Shown here: positions 53,200 through 61,664 of the stretch, piece after piece
How the letters are laid out: each line of letters opens with the position of its first letter
Numbering within the stretch: position 1 is the first letter of the stretch
Assembly (NCBI RefSeq): GCF_039414295.1
Contig: NZ_JBCITM010000005.1
Coordinates: 1 to 64,000 of the forward strand
DNA from: Anoxynatronum sibiricum
GTDB taxonomy: Bacteria; Bacillota; Clostridia; Peptostreptococcales; Tindalliaceae
DNA: 64,000 bases
Direction of reading: 5' to 3'
Made by a program: the position numbers and the translations under genes
Notes under the pieces: generated by a model
Databases searched by the model: none
The model's input: only the letters and a program-made list of their open reading frames with translations
Told to the model about the DNA's origin: nothing

Positions 53200-53234
53200 A
53201 TCAATCACATCAATCACATCAATCACATCAATCA
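53200..53234. repeat. 9-base tandem repeat
   Basis: ATCAATCAC repeated 3.9 times without interruption in the spacer before the DUF2232 gene. No spacers between units, so not a CRISPR. Confidence 0.9.
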
Positions 53235-53348
53235 ACGAACCCGTCAACCGGGAGCATTGATGATACACGTGGCATGTGATTCAGTCAAAGGGCACCAGTC
53301 AACAGGCGAAAGCCAGCAAGAAACACAGAAGCAAAGGAGTTGCCAGGC

Positions 53349-54281
53349 ATGGAGTTTCATCAAAACCGAAAAGCCCTCACAGAGACAGCCATGATTGCCA
53401 CCCTCACCTCTATTTTTGTGGTGAGCACCTTCTATATTCCGCTGCTATCCATTCTCCTGGCGCTGATTCCCATGCCCTTCATGGTACTGGCTGTGCGCAG
53501 GGGAAGTCGTTACGCTTTTTTTGCGCTGGTGATGGTAACCCTGATCATCGGACTTCTGACAGGGGTGATTTACAGTCTGTTTGCCCTGGTGATCTTTGGC
53601 CCAATGGCCCTGGCCATGGGCTGGTGGATTCGTCACCGAAAAGAGCCCCACGAAGTGATTTTCATCGGTGCGGTTGGTTCTGCCGCCGCTGTTTTTACGA
53701 TGATGCAGCTCATTGCCATGGCCAGCGGTATCCAGCTGACCCTGGAAATCAGTCAGATGATCACCGGTATCATGGAACAGCAGGCAGCCGCGCTGCAGCA
53801 AATGAACCTAGAGGTGGTGGCGCTGGAAGAAGCTGTTCACTATCTGCTGCTGGTGTTTCCGGGCCTCATTCTCATCCAGTCTCTCTTTGGGGCTTTTGTG
53901 AACTATTACCTCACCATGGCGGTTCTCCGCCGGTTTACCCCTTCTGAAGAACCGCTGCCTGAGTTCAGCAGGTTCCGGCTTCCGGGGCATGTGGTCTCCG
54001 GAGTTTTTCTCCTAATGGCTTTGTCCTGGGGTTCGCAGTTCATTCACGGGATCAACCATGTGAGCCTGTTGGCCAATGTCACTCTGATAGCAGTCATGAT
54101 TTTTTTTATGCAGGGCATTTCCCTCATCAGTTACTGGATCAAAGGCACCCGGGTGCCCAAATGGGTGCGGCTGCTGATTCTGGTGATCCTGGTGATCCTC
54201 AGCCCCATGATTACCCTGATTTCACTGCTGGGGCTGGTGGATGTGCTGGCAGACTTTCGAAAACTCACCGTCAGCAAATAA
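53349..54281 (+). CDS. DUF2232 family membrane protein (YybS-like)
   Basis: A 310-residue protein with about eight hydrophobic helices, matching DUF2232/YybS, normally found just before gdpP and rplI as here. It is sometimes compared with S components of ECF transporters; no function is known. The ATG at 53349 has GGAG nine bases upstream. Confidence 0.85.
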   Translation: MEFHQNRKALTETAMIATLTSIFVVSTFYIPLLSILLALIPMPFMVLAVRRGSRYAFFALVMVTLIIGLLTGVIYSLFALVIFGPMALAMGWWIRHRKEPHEVIFIGAVGSAAAVFTMMQLIAMASGIQLTLEISQMITGIMEQQAAALQQMNLEVVALEEAVHYLLLVFPGLILIQSLFGAFVNYYLTMAVLRRFTPSEEPLPEFSRFRLPGHVVSGVFLLMALSWGSQFIHGINHVSLLANVTLIAVMIFFMQGISLISYWIKGTRVPKWVRLLILVILVILSPMITLISLLGLVDVLADFRKLTVSK

Positions 54282-54340
54282 GGAAATTTGGAGTAGATGT
54301 AGAAACGATCATTAAGAGGCTTTCAACAGAGGCAGCCACA

Positions 54341-54392
54341 GACAAGAAGCCCTAGACAAGAAGCCCTAGACAAGAAGCCACAGACAAGCAGA
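54341..54392. repeat. 14-base tandem repeat
   Basis: GACAAGAAGCCCTA twice (54341-54354, 54355-54368), a third copy ending in CACA, and a partial fourth, in the spacer before gdpP. Confidence 0.9.
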
Positions 54393-54470
54393 CATACACA
54401 GGATGAACCAGTGAAAGTCAGCTTTAAGACAGTGTCCCCTCATAAGCAGTCCATTTAAAGGAGCGGCTTT

Positions 54471-56492
54471 ATGAAAAAAAGCAGCCTGTTACAGTTCTTT
54501 GTTCCCGATACCCGTATCTACATGATCATCATTACCCTGCTCATTGGTATTCTTGCCTGGTATAACCAGGCCATTGCCGTGGTGGGGGTTTTTCTGCTGA
54601 TATACCTGCTGGTGTATAACCTGCGGGTGAGCAACATCAAGCGTCAGGAATGGACGCGTTACATCGAGCGGTTGTCGGCAGATGTGGATACAGCCACCAG
54701 GGAATCCATTCTTTCCATGCCCATTCCCTTAACCATGCTGGACATTGACGGCACCATCACCTGGTACAACCGTAAATTTGCCGACATACTGGAAGAAAAC
54801 CATCAGACAGAACTGTTGGAAAAAAAGCTGGATGATTTGCTGCCAGATTTTCATCTGAAGGAACTTTTGGAAAAAGAAAACGAAGAGCTGCTTCAGGTGA
54901 AGGTGGGAAACAGAAGCTTCAAAGTGGTGGCGAATGTGGTAAAACGCGACAAATCTGCAACAGCTGAGCACCTGATGATTCTTTACTGGTTTGAAACCAC
55001 CCCTTATGAAAATTTGAAACGAAAATACAACAGTGAAAAACTGGTACTGGCACTGGTACAGGTGGACAACTACGATGAAGCCATCAAAAGCACCGATGAA
55101 GCCAACCGGTCGAAGGTGATTGCCGAAATTGACCAGCAGCTTCATCGCTGGACAGGGCAGGTAAAAGGTGTTATTCGCAAATATGAACAGGATAAGTATA
55201 TTGTCATCTTCGAATATCACCAGCTGGCACAGCTGGAAGCCAAGCGGTTTGACATTTTGGACAGCATTCGGGAAATTCAGGCAGGCAACCATATCCCTGC
55301 CACCCTGAGCATTGGTGTGGGTTCCATGGGAAAGGACTTTCAGGAAACCCTGGCCTATGCCAACACGGCCAAAGATTTGTGTCTGGGCCGCGGCGGGGAC
55401 CAGACAGCCGTGAAAAGGCAAGATGATATCAAGTTTTACGGCGGGAAAACCCGGGCTGTGGAAAAACGCACCAAAGTGAAGGCACGGGTCATCGCCTACG
55501 GCCTGCGTCAGTTGATGGAGCAGGCAGACCAGGTGCTGGTGATGGGCCACAAGCAACCAGATCTGGATGCCCTGGGCGCTGCGCTTGGAATTTACCGGGC
55601 AGCCCGTAACCGGAAAAAAGACGCCTATGTGGTGATGAGCGGCAGTAACCCTTCCATCGAAGTGCTCTATGACATGATGATGGAAAAAGAAGTCTACCAG
55701 AAGGCCATCATTACCTGTGTTGAGGCACTGCGGATCAAGGGAAAAGCCCGCACACTGGTGGTGGTGGTGGACACCCACCGACCAGCCTACACAGAGTGTC
55801 CTGAACTGCTGGAAAACAACGACCGGGTGGTGGTCATCGACCATCATCGCCGCAGTACCGACTTTATTGAAAACACCCTGCTCACCTACCACGAAACCTA
55901 CGCCTCCTCCACCTGCGAAATGGTGACGGAGATTCTCTATTACATGGACGACAAAATGACCCTGGAAACCCTGGAGGCAGAAGCCATGATGGCCGGCATT
56001 GCCCTGGATACCAAGAATTTTACCTTTAAAACAGGCGTTCGCACCTTCGAGGCGGCTTCATATTTGCGCCGGGCCGGTGCTGACACCACCATGGTGCGGC
56101 AGATGTTTCAGGATGATCTGGAGTCCATTGTTTCCCGGGCAGAGGTCATTAAAAAAGCTGAAATGATGATGGACCAAATCGCCATTGCCATCAGCGACGA
56201 TCATTCCAATCACGCCCAACTGGTGGCCGCCCAGGCCGCCGACTCAATGCTTGCCATCAGGGGCGCCAAAGCTTCTTTTGTACTGGGCATCAATACCGAG
56301 GGGCAGGTGTTTATCAGCGGTCGGTCGCTGGGAGATATCAACGTGCAGGTCATTTTGGAAAAACTGGGGGGCGGCGGCCACATGACCGTGGCCGGAGCCC
56401 AGTTGGAAAATATCACCGTTGAAGAAGCTAAAGAACAACTGATTCAGGCCATCTCAGAGGCATTGAATGAGGAAAAGGAGGAAACATCATGA
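54471..56492 (+). CDS. gdpP: Cyclic-di-AMP phosphodiesterase GdpP
   Basis: Membrane-bound DHH-DHHA1 phosphodiesterase that degrades c-di-AMP, 673 residues. It has two N-terminal helices, a PAS-like part with LTMLDIDGTITWYNRKFADIL, a degenerate GGDEF domain and a DHH domain with GHKQPDLDALGAALG, VVVDTHRP and VVIDHHRR. The DHHA1 part ends in GGGGHMTVAGAQL. It overlaps rplI by four bases, a common pairing in Firmicutes. Confidence 0.97.
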   Translation: MKKSSLLQFFVPDTRIYMIIITLLIGILAWYNQAIAVVGVFLLIYLLVYNLRVSNIKRQEWTRYIERLSADVDTATRESILSMPIPLTMLDIDGTITWYNRKFADILEENHQTELLEKKLDDLLPDFHLKELLEKENEELLQVKVGNRSFKVVANVVKRDKSATAEHLMILYWFETTPYENLKRKYNSEKLVLALVQVDNYDEAIKSTDEANRSKVIAEIDQQLHRWTGQVKGVIRKYEQDKYIVIFEYHQLAQLEAKRFDILDSIREIQAGNHIPATLSIGVGSMGKDFQETLAYANTAKDLCLGRGGDQTAVKRQDDIKFYGGKTRAVEKRTKVKARVIAYGLRQLMEQADQVLVMGHKQPDLDALGAALGIYRAARNRKKDAYVVMSGSNPSIEVLYDMMMEKEVYQKAIITCVEALRIKGKARTLVVVVDTHRPAYTECPELLENNDRVVVIDHHRRSTDFIENTLLTYHETYASSTCEMVTEILYYMDDKMTLETLEAEAMMAGIALDTKNFTFKTGVRTFEAASYLRRAGADTTMVRQMFQDDLESIVSRAEVIKKAEMMMDQIAIAISDDHSNHAQLVAAQAADSMLAIRGAKASFVLGINTEGQVFISGRSLGDINVQVILEKLGGGGHMTVAGAQLENITVEEAKEQLIQAISEALNEEKEETS

Positions 56493-56938
56493 AAGTGATT
56501 CTGCAAAAAGATGTCAAAGGTCTGGGAAAGACTGGCGATGTGGTGAATGCCAGCGACGGTTATGCCCGTAATTTTCTCTTGCCCAAAGGGTTGGCGGTGG
56601 AGGCCAGTACCGGCAACCTGAATAATGTGAAACAGCAAAAGCAGGCAGAAGCCAAACGCAAGGCCGATGAACTGGCCGAAGCTGAAAAACTGAAAGAGCG
56701 GCTTTCGAAGGTCACCGTCACCCTCATGGCCAAGTCAGGGGAGGGCGGCCGGCTCTTTGGCTCCATCACCAACAAAGAAATCGCCGAAAATCTGGAAAAG
56801 CAGCATCATATCGCTCTGGACAAACGAAAAATTGTATTAAACGACTCCATCAAAGAACTGGGAGAAACCCTGGTGGATGTCAAGGTGTATCCGGGAGTCA
56901 ACGGGACGCTGAAGGTAAAGGTGCAGGCGGAAAACTAA
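56489..56938 (+). CDS. rplI: Ribosomal protein bL9
   Basis: Large-subunit ribosomal protein, 149 residues. The N-domain MKVILQKDVKGLGKTGDVVNASDGYARNFLLPKGLA is diagnostic, followed by the central helix and the C-domain. ATGA overlap with gdpP. Confidence 0.99.
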   Translation: MKVILQKDVKGLGKTGDVVNASDGYARNFLLPKGLAVEASTGNLNNVKQQKQAEAKRKADELAEAEKLKERLSKVTVTLMAKSGEGGRLFGSITNKEIAENLEKQHHIALDKRKIVLNDSIKELGETLVDVKVYPGVNGTLKVKVQAEN

Positions 56939-56983
56939 TCACCTGAAAGATCAGTTGACGGATCAAGAAGAAGGAGTCGAGCC

Positions 56984-58324
56984 ATGGAAGCTTTCGCCAA
57001 CTTTGCACAGGTACCGCCTCACAGTGTCGAAGCTGAACAGTCGGTGCTGGGAGCCATGCTCATGGACCGGGATGCCGTCTATGTGGCGCTGGAAATTCTG
57101 AAACCCGAAGACTTTTATAAAGAAGCCCACCGGGAGATTTTCGAAGCCATGGTTGGTCTTTTTGGCAAGGAAGAGCCGGTGGACCTTCTCACCCTCACAG
57201 AGGCTCTGAGAGCCCGTGAAACCATGGAGGCGGTGGGCGGAATCCCCTACCTGTCCAGCCTCACCTCCAATGTACCGGTGACGGTGCATGTGGAACACTA
57301 TGCCAAGCTGGTGGAAGAGAAGGCAGTGGTGCGCCGGCTCATCCATTCTTCCCGGGATATCATGCAGCTGGGGTACCGGCCCGAGGTGGAAGTGCAGGAA
57401 CTCATTGAGCAGGCGCAGAAAAATATTTATGATATCACACAAAGCCGATACCGCCAGGGATTCACCCACATTAAAGACCTGCTGGGCACCACCTTCGACG
57501 AAATTGAGCGGCGGTACGAAAACAAAGAAGCCATCACCGGTCTTACCACCGGCTTCAACGACCTTGATCATAAGCTCAACGGCTTTCATCCGTCAGATCT
57601 GATTCTGGTGGCAGCCCGTCCCGCCATGGGAAAATCTGCTTTTGCCCTGAACCTGGCGCAAAACGCAGCCATGAAGGGTGACGCCTCTGTCGCCATTTTC
57701 AGCCTGGAGATGTCAAAGGAACAGCTGATTCTGCGTATACTGGCGGCTGAATCCATGGTGGATCTGGGAAAAATTCAGAGTGGCCGTCTCAACGAAGACG
57801 AATGGCAGCGCATCGCCCAGGCCATGGTGCCCCTCTCCCAGGCAAAGATCCATTTCGATGATTCAGCAGGCATCTCAGTCACAGAAATGCGGTCAAAATC
57901 CCGGCGGCTGAAAATGGAAAAGGGCCTTGACCTGGTGCTGATTGACTACCTGCAGCTGATGCAGGGAGAAACCCGCAGCGAAAACCGGCAGCAGGAAATC
58001 TCCAGTATTTCACGTAATTTGAAAATCATGGCCAAAGAACTGGACTGCCCGGTGATTGCACTTTCACAGCTGTCGCGTGCACCCGAGCTGCGCTCTGATC
58101 ACCGACCCATTCTCTCAGACCTCAGAGAGTCCGGTGCCATCGAGCAGGATGCCGATGTGGTCATGTTCTTATACCGGGATGCCTACTACGATGAAGAAAG
58201 TGAAAAGCAGAACATTGCCGAAGTGATTCTGGCCAAGCACCGTCACGGCGAAACCGGTTCCATTGAAATGATTTGGATGGGAGAATACCAGAAGTTTGCC
58301 GATCTTTCCAGATATGACGGCTAA
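56984..58324 (+). CDS. dnaB: Replicative DNA helicase DnaB
   Basis: Hexameric replicative helicase, 446 residues. N-terminal domain with PPHSVEAEQSVLGAML; RecA-like motor with Walker A AARPAMGKSAFALNLA, Walker B-type LVLIDYLQLMQGE and SDLRESGAIEQDADVVMFL. No intein or insertion. AAGGAG precedes the ATG. Confidence 0.99.
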   Translation: MEAFANFAQVPPHSVEAEQSVLGAMLMDRDAVYVALEILKPEDFYKEAHREIFEAMVGLFGKEEPVDLLTLTEALRARETMEAVGGIPYLSSLTSNVPVTVHVEHYAKLVEEKAVVRRLIHSSRDIMQLGYRPEVEVQELIEQAQKNIYDITQSRYRQGFTHIKDLLGTTFDEIERRYENKEAITGLTTGFNDLDHKLNGFHPSDLILVAARPAMGKSAFALNLAQNAAMKGDASVAIFSLEMSKEQLILRILAAESMVDLGKIQSGRLNEDEWQRIAQAMVPLSQAKIHFDDSAGISVTEMRSKSRRLKMEKGLDLVLIDYLQLMQGETRSENRQQEISSISRNLKIMAKELDCPVIALSQLSRAPELRSDHRPILSDLRESGAIEQDADVVMFLYRDAYYDEESEKQNIAEVILAKHRHGETGSIEMIWMGEYQKFADLSRYDG

Positions 58325-58338
58325 GAAGCGGCAACCTG

Positions 58339-58367
58339 TTGTCAGAAGGCGGGTTCTGTGCTACAAT
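58339..58367 (+). promoter_or_regulatory. Sigma-A promoter of the DUF1858 gene
   Basis: TTGTCA at 58339-58344, 17-base spacer, TACAAT at 58362-58367, about 60 bases before the gene. Confidence 0.85.
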
Positions 58368-58427
58368 AATGTTGACTGGTTTAGTATGGATTACACAGGC
58401 AGGAACACTGCCTGAAGGAGGGATAAC

Positions 58428-58634
58428 ATGGCGAAAGTGACACATGAAATGACCATTATGGAAGTCCTGAAATTGGATCCGGGTGTGGCCCCCATTTTTA
58501 TGAAACATGGCCTGCATTGCCTGGGATGCCCAGGGGCAACCATGGAGAGCATTCATGATGCCGGTCAGGTGCACGGCATTAATGTTGATGGACTTGTCAA
58601 TGAACTGAACCAATTTTTGGAAAACAACGCATAA
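58428..58634 (+). CDS. DUF1858 disulfide-motif protein
   Basis: A 68-residue protein of the DUF1858 (ScdA-N-like) family, with MEVLKLDPGVAPIFMKHGLHCLGCPGATMESIHDAG holding the conserved CxxC pair. The family is common in anaerobes and may be linked to redox or nitrosative stress and Fe-S repair; this is not shown here. AGGAGG precedes the ATG. It has its own promoter and terminator. Confidence 0.92.
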   Translation: MAKVTHEMTIMEVLKLDPGVAPIFMKHGLHCLGCPGATMESIHDAGQVHGINVDGLVNELNQFLENNA

Positions 58635-58661
58635 CACCACCAACAAAAGGCAGACATCACA

Positions 58662-58695
58662 AAACCCGGCGGAAATCACCCGCCGGGTTTGTTTT
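58662..58695 (+). terminator. Terminator of the DUF1858 gene
   Basis: Perfect 11-pair stem AAACCCGGCGG/CCGCCGGGTTT, seven-base loop, then GTTTT. The A-rich left side could also stop transcription of the opposing synthetase gene. Confidence 0.92.
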
Positions 58696-58816
58696 GGTGT
58701 GGAATATAGCATGCGCAAAAAAGTAGTGGATAACGTTTTCGTAATGGTTTTAAGCTTTTTACTCACAATTCCCTGTCACCTGTTCACCGAAAAACTGTGG
58801 TAGGCAGTTTTGTTCT

Positions 58817-59746
58817 TTATGATGATTGATCAGAAGCGCTGAAAAGCAGGCTGAAGAGCTCTGCCGGCAATGTGAAGCTGTTGGCGGAGAGCGGAGAATT
58901 CGAGGCGGTGCTTGCTGGTGCCACGGGAAGGCCAGTGGCATCGGTGTTGATGCTGCCACCAGCTTCCTTTCCCTGACAGGTTTTTCCGGCACACGCTTCT
59001 TCATGACCGGATTCTCCAGAACCATTCTTTCCAACATTGTCATTTTCCGACGCTTCACAATCAGAAGCGGCTTCTTGATGAAGCTGCAGTTCATCATCTG
59101 AAGCCTTCAGCCGAAGCATTTCCTGATGAATCTGCTCCATTTTCCTGTCCAGCTGAGCCACTGTATCAGCAGCTTCTTTTAAGTCATCCTTCAGCTGCTG
59201 GGGAACTTCCCGCTCATACTTATAGTAGATTTTGTGTTCCAGGCTGGCCCAAAAATCCATGGCAATGGTTCGAATTTGCACCTCCACAAAAACTTTCTCC
59301 ATGCGGTCTGACATAAAGACCGGGACCTGAAGAATCATATGTAAACTTTGGTATCCGTTGGGTTTGGGTTCTTCAATATAGTCTTTGTAATCCACCACCG
59401 TGATATCCTGCTGCTGCATCAGCATGCCGGCCACCCGATAGATGTCAGGAACAAAAGAGCAGGTGATGCGAATACCGGCAATGTCACGAATGTTTTCACG
59501 AATGGATTCCACCGACCAGGGGTAATTCTTGCGCTGCAGCTTGTTGATGATGCTTTCGGGGGTTTTCAGCCGGGACTTGACATGTTCAATGGGATTATAG
59601 TCATGCACATACTCAAATTCCTGTTTCAGAATATTAATTTTGGTGTTCACTTCTTCCAGCCCAAAACGGTAGTACATCATAAACCGGGTAAGGGATTTTT
59701 GAAAGGTTCTCATTTGTTCAGCATTCACCTGTTCTATGTTGATCAA
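58817..59746 (-). CDS. Small alarmone ((p)ppGpp) synthetase, RelA/SpoT domain
   Basis: GTP pyrophosphokinase of the RelQ/YjbM group, about 309 residues. The synthetase core spans about residues 15-215, with DIAGIRITCSF, EPKPNGYQSLHMILQ and EVQIRTIAMDFWASLEHKIYYK. No hydrolase or regulatory domain is present. The start is taken as TTG at 59746, with AAAGGAG eight bases upstream; a TTG three codons earlier is too close to that site. The last 90 or so residues are low-complexity Ser/Ala/Glu/Gly-rich with several Cys, not typical of the group. It is the only minus-strand gene in the right arm. A 26-base tandem duplication lies just upstream. Confidence 0.88.
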   Translation of the reverse strand: MINIEQVNAEQMRTFQKSLTRFMMYYRFGLEEVNTKINILKQEFEYVHDYNPIEHVKSRLKTPESIINKLQRKNYPWSVESIRENIRDIAGIRITCSFVPDIYRVAGMLMQQQDITVVDYKDYIEEPKPNGYQSLHMILQVPVFMSDRMEKVFVEVQIRTIAMDFWASLEHKIYYKYEREVPQQLKDDLKEAADTVAQLDRKMEQIHQEMLRLKASDDELQLHQEAASDCEASENDNVGKNGSGESGHEEACAGKTCQGKEAGGSINTDATGLPVAPASTASNSPLSANSFTLPAELFSLLFSASDQSS

Positions 59747-59762
59747 AAGAGTCAACTCCTTT

Positions 59763-59814
59763 TAATGGCATTGAACTCGTACTCAGATTAATGGCATTGA
59801 ACTCGTATTCAGAT
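59763..59814. repeat. 26-base tandem duplication upstream of the synthetase gene
   Basis: Two copies (59763-59788 and 59789-59814) differing at one base. The copy nearer the gene ends directly at the AAAGGAG site, so the duplication lies in its 5' leader. Confidence 0.9.
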
Positions 59815-60106
59815 TATCAGACGGATGATTTCAATGTAATCATATCACGAACAGAAATAACGCACATCATTCCAAATGAAAATGACGAGCAGACATCTCA
59901 AACAAAATGTGAAACAGACTTTGCCGACAGGAAAAAAGCCAGGGGCATGTAAAAAGTGTTAGAAAACTGGAAAAAAGGGCATTCAATCAACATGACGAGA
60001 ACGAGTCAAAAACGTTTCATCAATGATGATGGTTCAAAGATGATGATGGTTCAAAGGATCACACTTAGCGGGCATCATCAGAATAGTAGATGGGTATGAA
60101 CCATGA
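59815..60106. other. Divergent spacer with 17-base tandem duplication
   Basis: Spacer between the minus-strand synthetase gene and the plus-strand response-regulator cluster. Two exact copies of ATGATGATGGTTCAAAG lie at 60023-60039 and 60040-60056. No consensus promoter was found in either direction. Confidence 0.6.
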
Positions 60107-60325
60107 ATGAACGAATCCCTGTTTTGCATAGACAGCGATGAAGAAAGTGCAGGGAAAAGCCAACCGTTGAAGCAGGCCTATGAAAATGGAACAAAGCACT
60201 CAGCAGAAAATAAAATAGATGGAAAGGGTCTGAAGACAAAGACATCACCTGAAAAAGATGCAGAAACTGCACAAGATGTGGATGCTGAAAATAACAATGA
60301 ACAGAAACTGAAAAGACTGTCATGA
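60107..60325 (+). CDS. Possible small hydrophilic protein
   Basis: A 72-residue open reading frame, very rich in Lys, Glu, Asp and Asn and without hydrophobic segments, ending 22 bases before the response-regulator/kinase gene. It has no clear Shine-Dalgarno and no recognised family. It may be a leader open frame or chance; kept at low confidence. Confidence 0.25.
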   Translation: MNESLFCIDSDEESAGKSQPLKQAYENGTKHSAENKIDGKGLKTKTSPEKDAETAQDVDAENNNEQKLKRLS

Positions 60326-60347
60326 AAGAGTTTCAGGGAGAGGGGTG

Positions 60348-61664
60348 ATGAACATGAGAATATTGGTGGTGGATGATGCGGCTTTAAATCTTCATTTTGT
60401 CACAAGCATCCTGCATCAAACCTATCCCCATTATGACATTTACCAATGCCAGCGTCCGAGGCATGTGGAGAAGCTGGTCAATGAGAAAGAAATCGATGTG
60501 CTGCTTCTTGATATCACCATGCCGGAGATCAGCGGCCTGGATCTGCTGAAAAGCCTCCGGGAGAAACTCAGCAGCGATGACCTGCAGATCATTATGCTCA
60601 CTGCACTGGATGATGACGATGTTTTTCAGACCTGCTACGAGCTGGGAGCCAATGACTATGTGAAGAAACCTTTCAACAAGGTGGAACTCACTTCCCGGCT
60701 CAACCACGCCATTAAGAGCATTCAGGATCACCGGCAAAGAAAGCAGTTGATCAATGGAATTAAGGAACACAACAACGAGCTTCGACGGGTCAACATGGAG
60801 CTTCAAATGGCACAGGCTGCGCTGGTTCACTCTGAAAAAATGGCAGCCATTGGCCAGCTGGCGGCAGGGGTGGCCCATGAAATCAACAATCCCATCGGTT
60901 ATGTGAGCAGTAACCTGGAAACCTTGAACAATTATCTCCACAAGATGACACGCTACATCCACCAGTGCCGGGAAGTACAGGAAGCACTTGAGAAAAGTGA
61001 ACACATCCCATCGGAAGCTTTGGCCGTTCAACTGGCCAACGGTTACGAAACACAGAAACTGGGCATCATTATGGAAGATCTGGAAGGCCTCATGGCAGAC
61101 ACCCAGGAGGGTGTGGAGCGAGTAGCGACCATTGTCAAAACCATGCGTAATTTTGCCCGCAGCGGTGACCACGACGAAAAGGGATGGGTTAACCTGAACG
61201 ACTTAATACACCAAAGCATGATGATGCTTCAAAATGAATCCAAATACGTGGCCGATGTGATCTTTCGGGAACAGGATGACATCGAGGTGTTTTGCAATCA
61301 GGGACAAATCGGGCAGGTACTGGTAAATATTCTGAACAATGCCGTTCAGGCCATCAGGAGTCAGGAAAAGCCGGAGCGGGGACGGATTACCATCGGGCTG
61401 GGCCGCACGGAAGATAAAGCTAATATCATCATCAGCGACAACGGGCCGGGAATTCCCAAAGAGTACCTGAGTCGCATTTTCGACCCCTTCTTCACCAGTA
61501 AAAAAGTGGGCGATGGCACCGGGCTGGGGCTCAGCATTTCTTACGATATCATTGTCAATAAGCACGGGGGCATGTTAGCAGCCCACAGCGAAACGGGAAG
61601 GGGTGCCATCTTCGATATCCTGCTGCCCATCCATGATCATCAGGAAAGCGGGGGAACGGAATGA
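60348..61664 (+). CDS. REC-histidine kinase hybrid
   Basis: Soluble two-component protein of 438 residues. N-terminal receiver domain with VVDD, phospho-Asp in DVLLLDITMPEISG and Lys in KKPFNK. Then a HisKA domain with the H-box GQLAAGVAHEINNPIGYVSSNLETL, and a HATPase domain with N-box QVLVNILNNAVQAI, G1 ISDNGPGIP, F FDPFFTSK and G2 GDGTGLGLSIS. It has no membrane or sensor domain, so its input is probably the receiver itself. ATG at 60348 is preferred (GGAG seven bases upstream); an ATG at 60354 is also possible. Its stop overlaps the next gene by four bases. Confidence 0.92.
   Translation: MNMRILVVDDAALNLHFVTSILHQTYPHYDIYQCQRPRHVEKLVNEKEIDVLLLDITMPEISGLDLLKSLREKLSSDDLQIIMLTALDDDDVFQTCYELGANDYVKKPFNKVELTSRLNHAIKSIQDHRQRKQLINGIKEHNNELRRVNMELQMAQAALVHSEKMAAIGQLAAGVAHEINNPIGYVSSNLETLNNYLHKMTRYIHQCREVQEALEKSEHIPSEALAVQLANGYETQKLGIIMEDLEGLMADTQEGVERVATIVKTMRNFARSGDHDEKGWVNLNDLIHQSMMMLQNESKYVADVIFREQDDIEVFCNQGQIGQVLVNILNNAVQAIRSQEKPERGRITIGLGRTEDKANIIISDNGPGIPKEYLSRIFDPFFTSKKVGDGTGLGLSISYDIIVNKHGGMLAAHSETGRGAIFDILLPIHDHQESGGTE

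Noticed and set aside
53200..53234. CRISPR array
   Set aside because: Units are 9 bases in direct tandem with no unique spacers; the same applies to the 14-base repeat at 54341.
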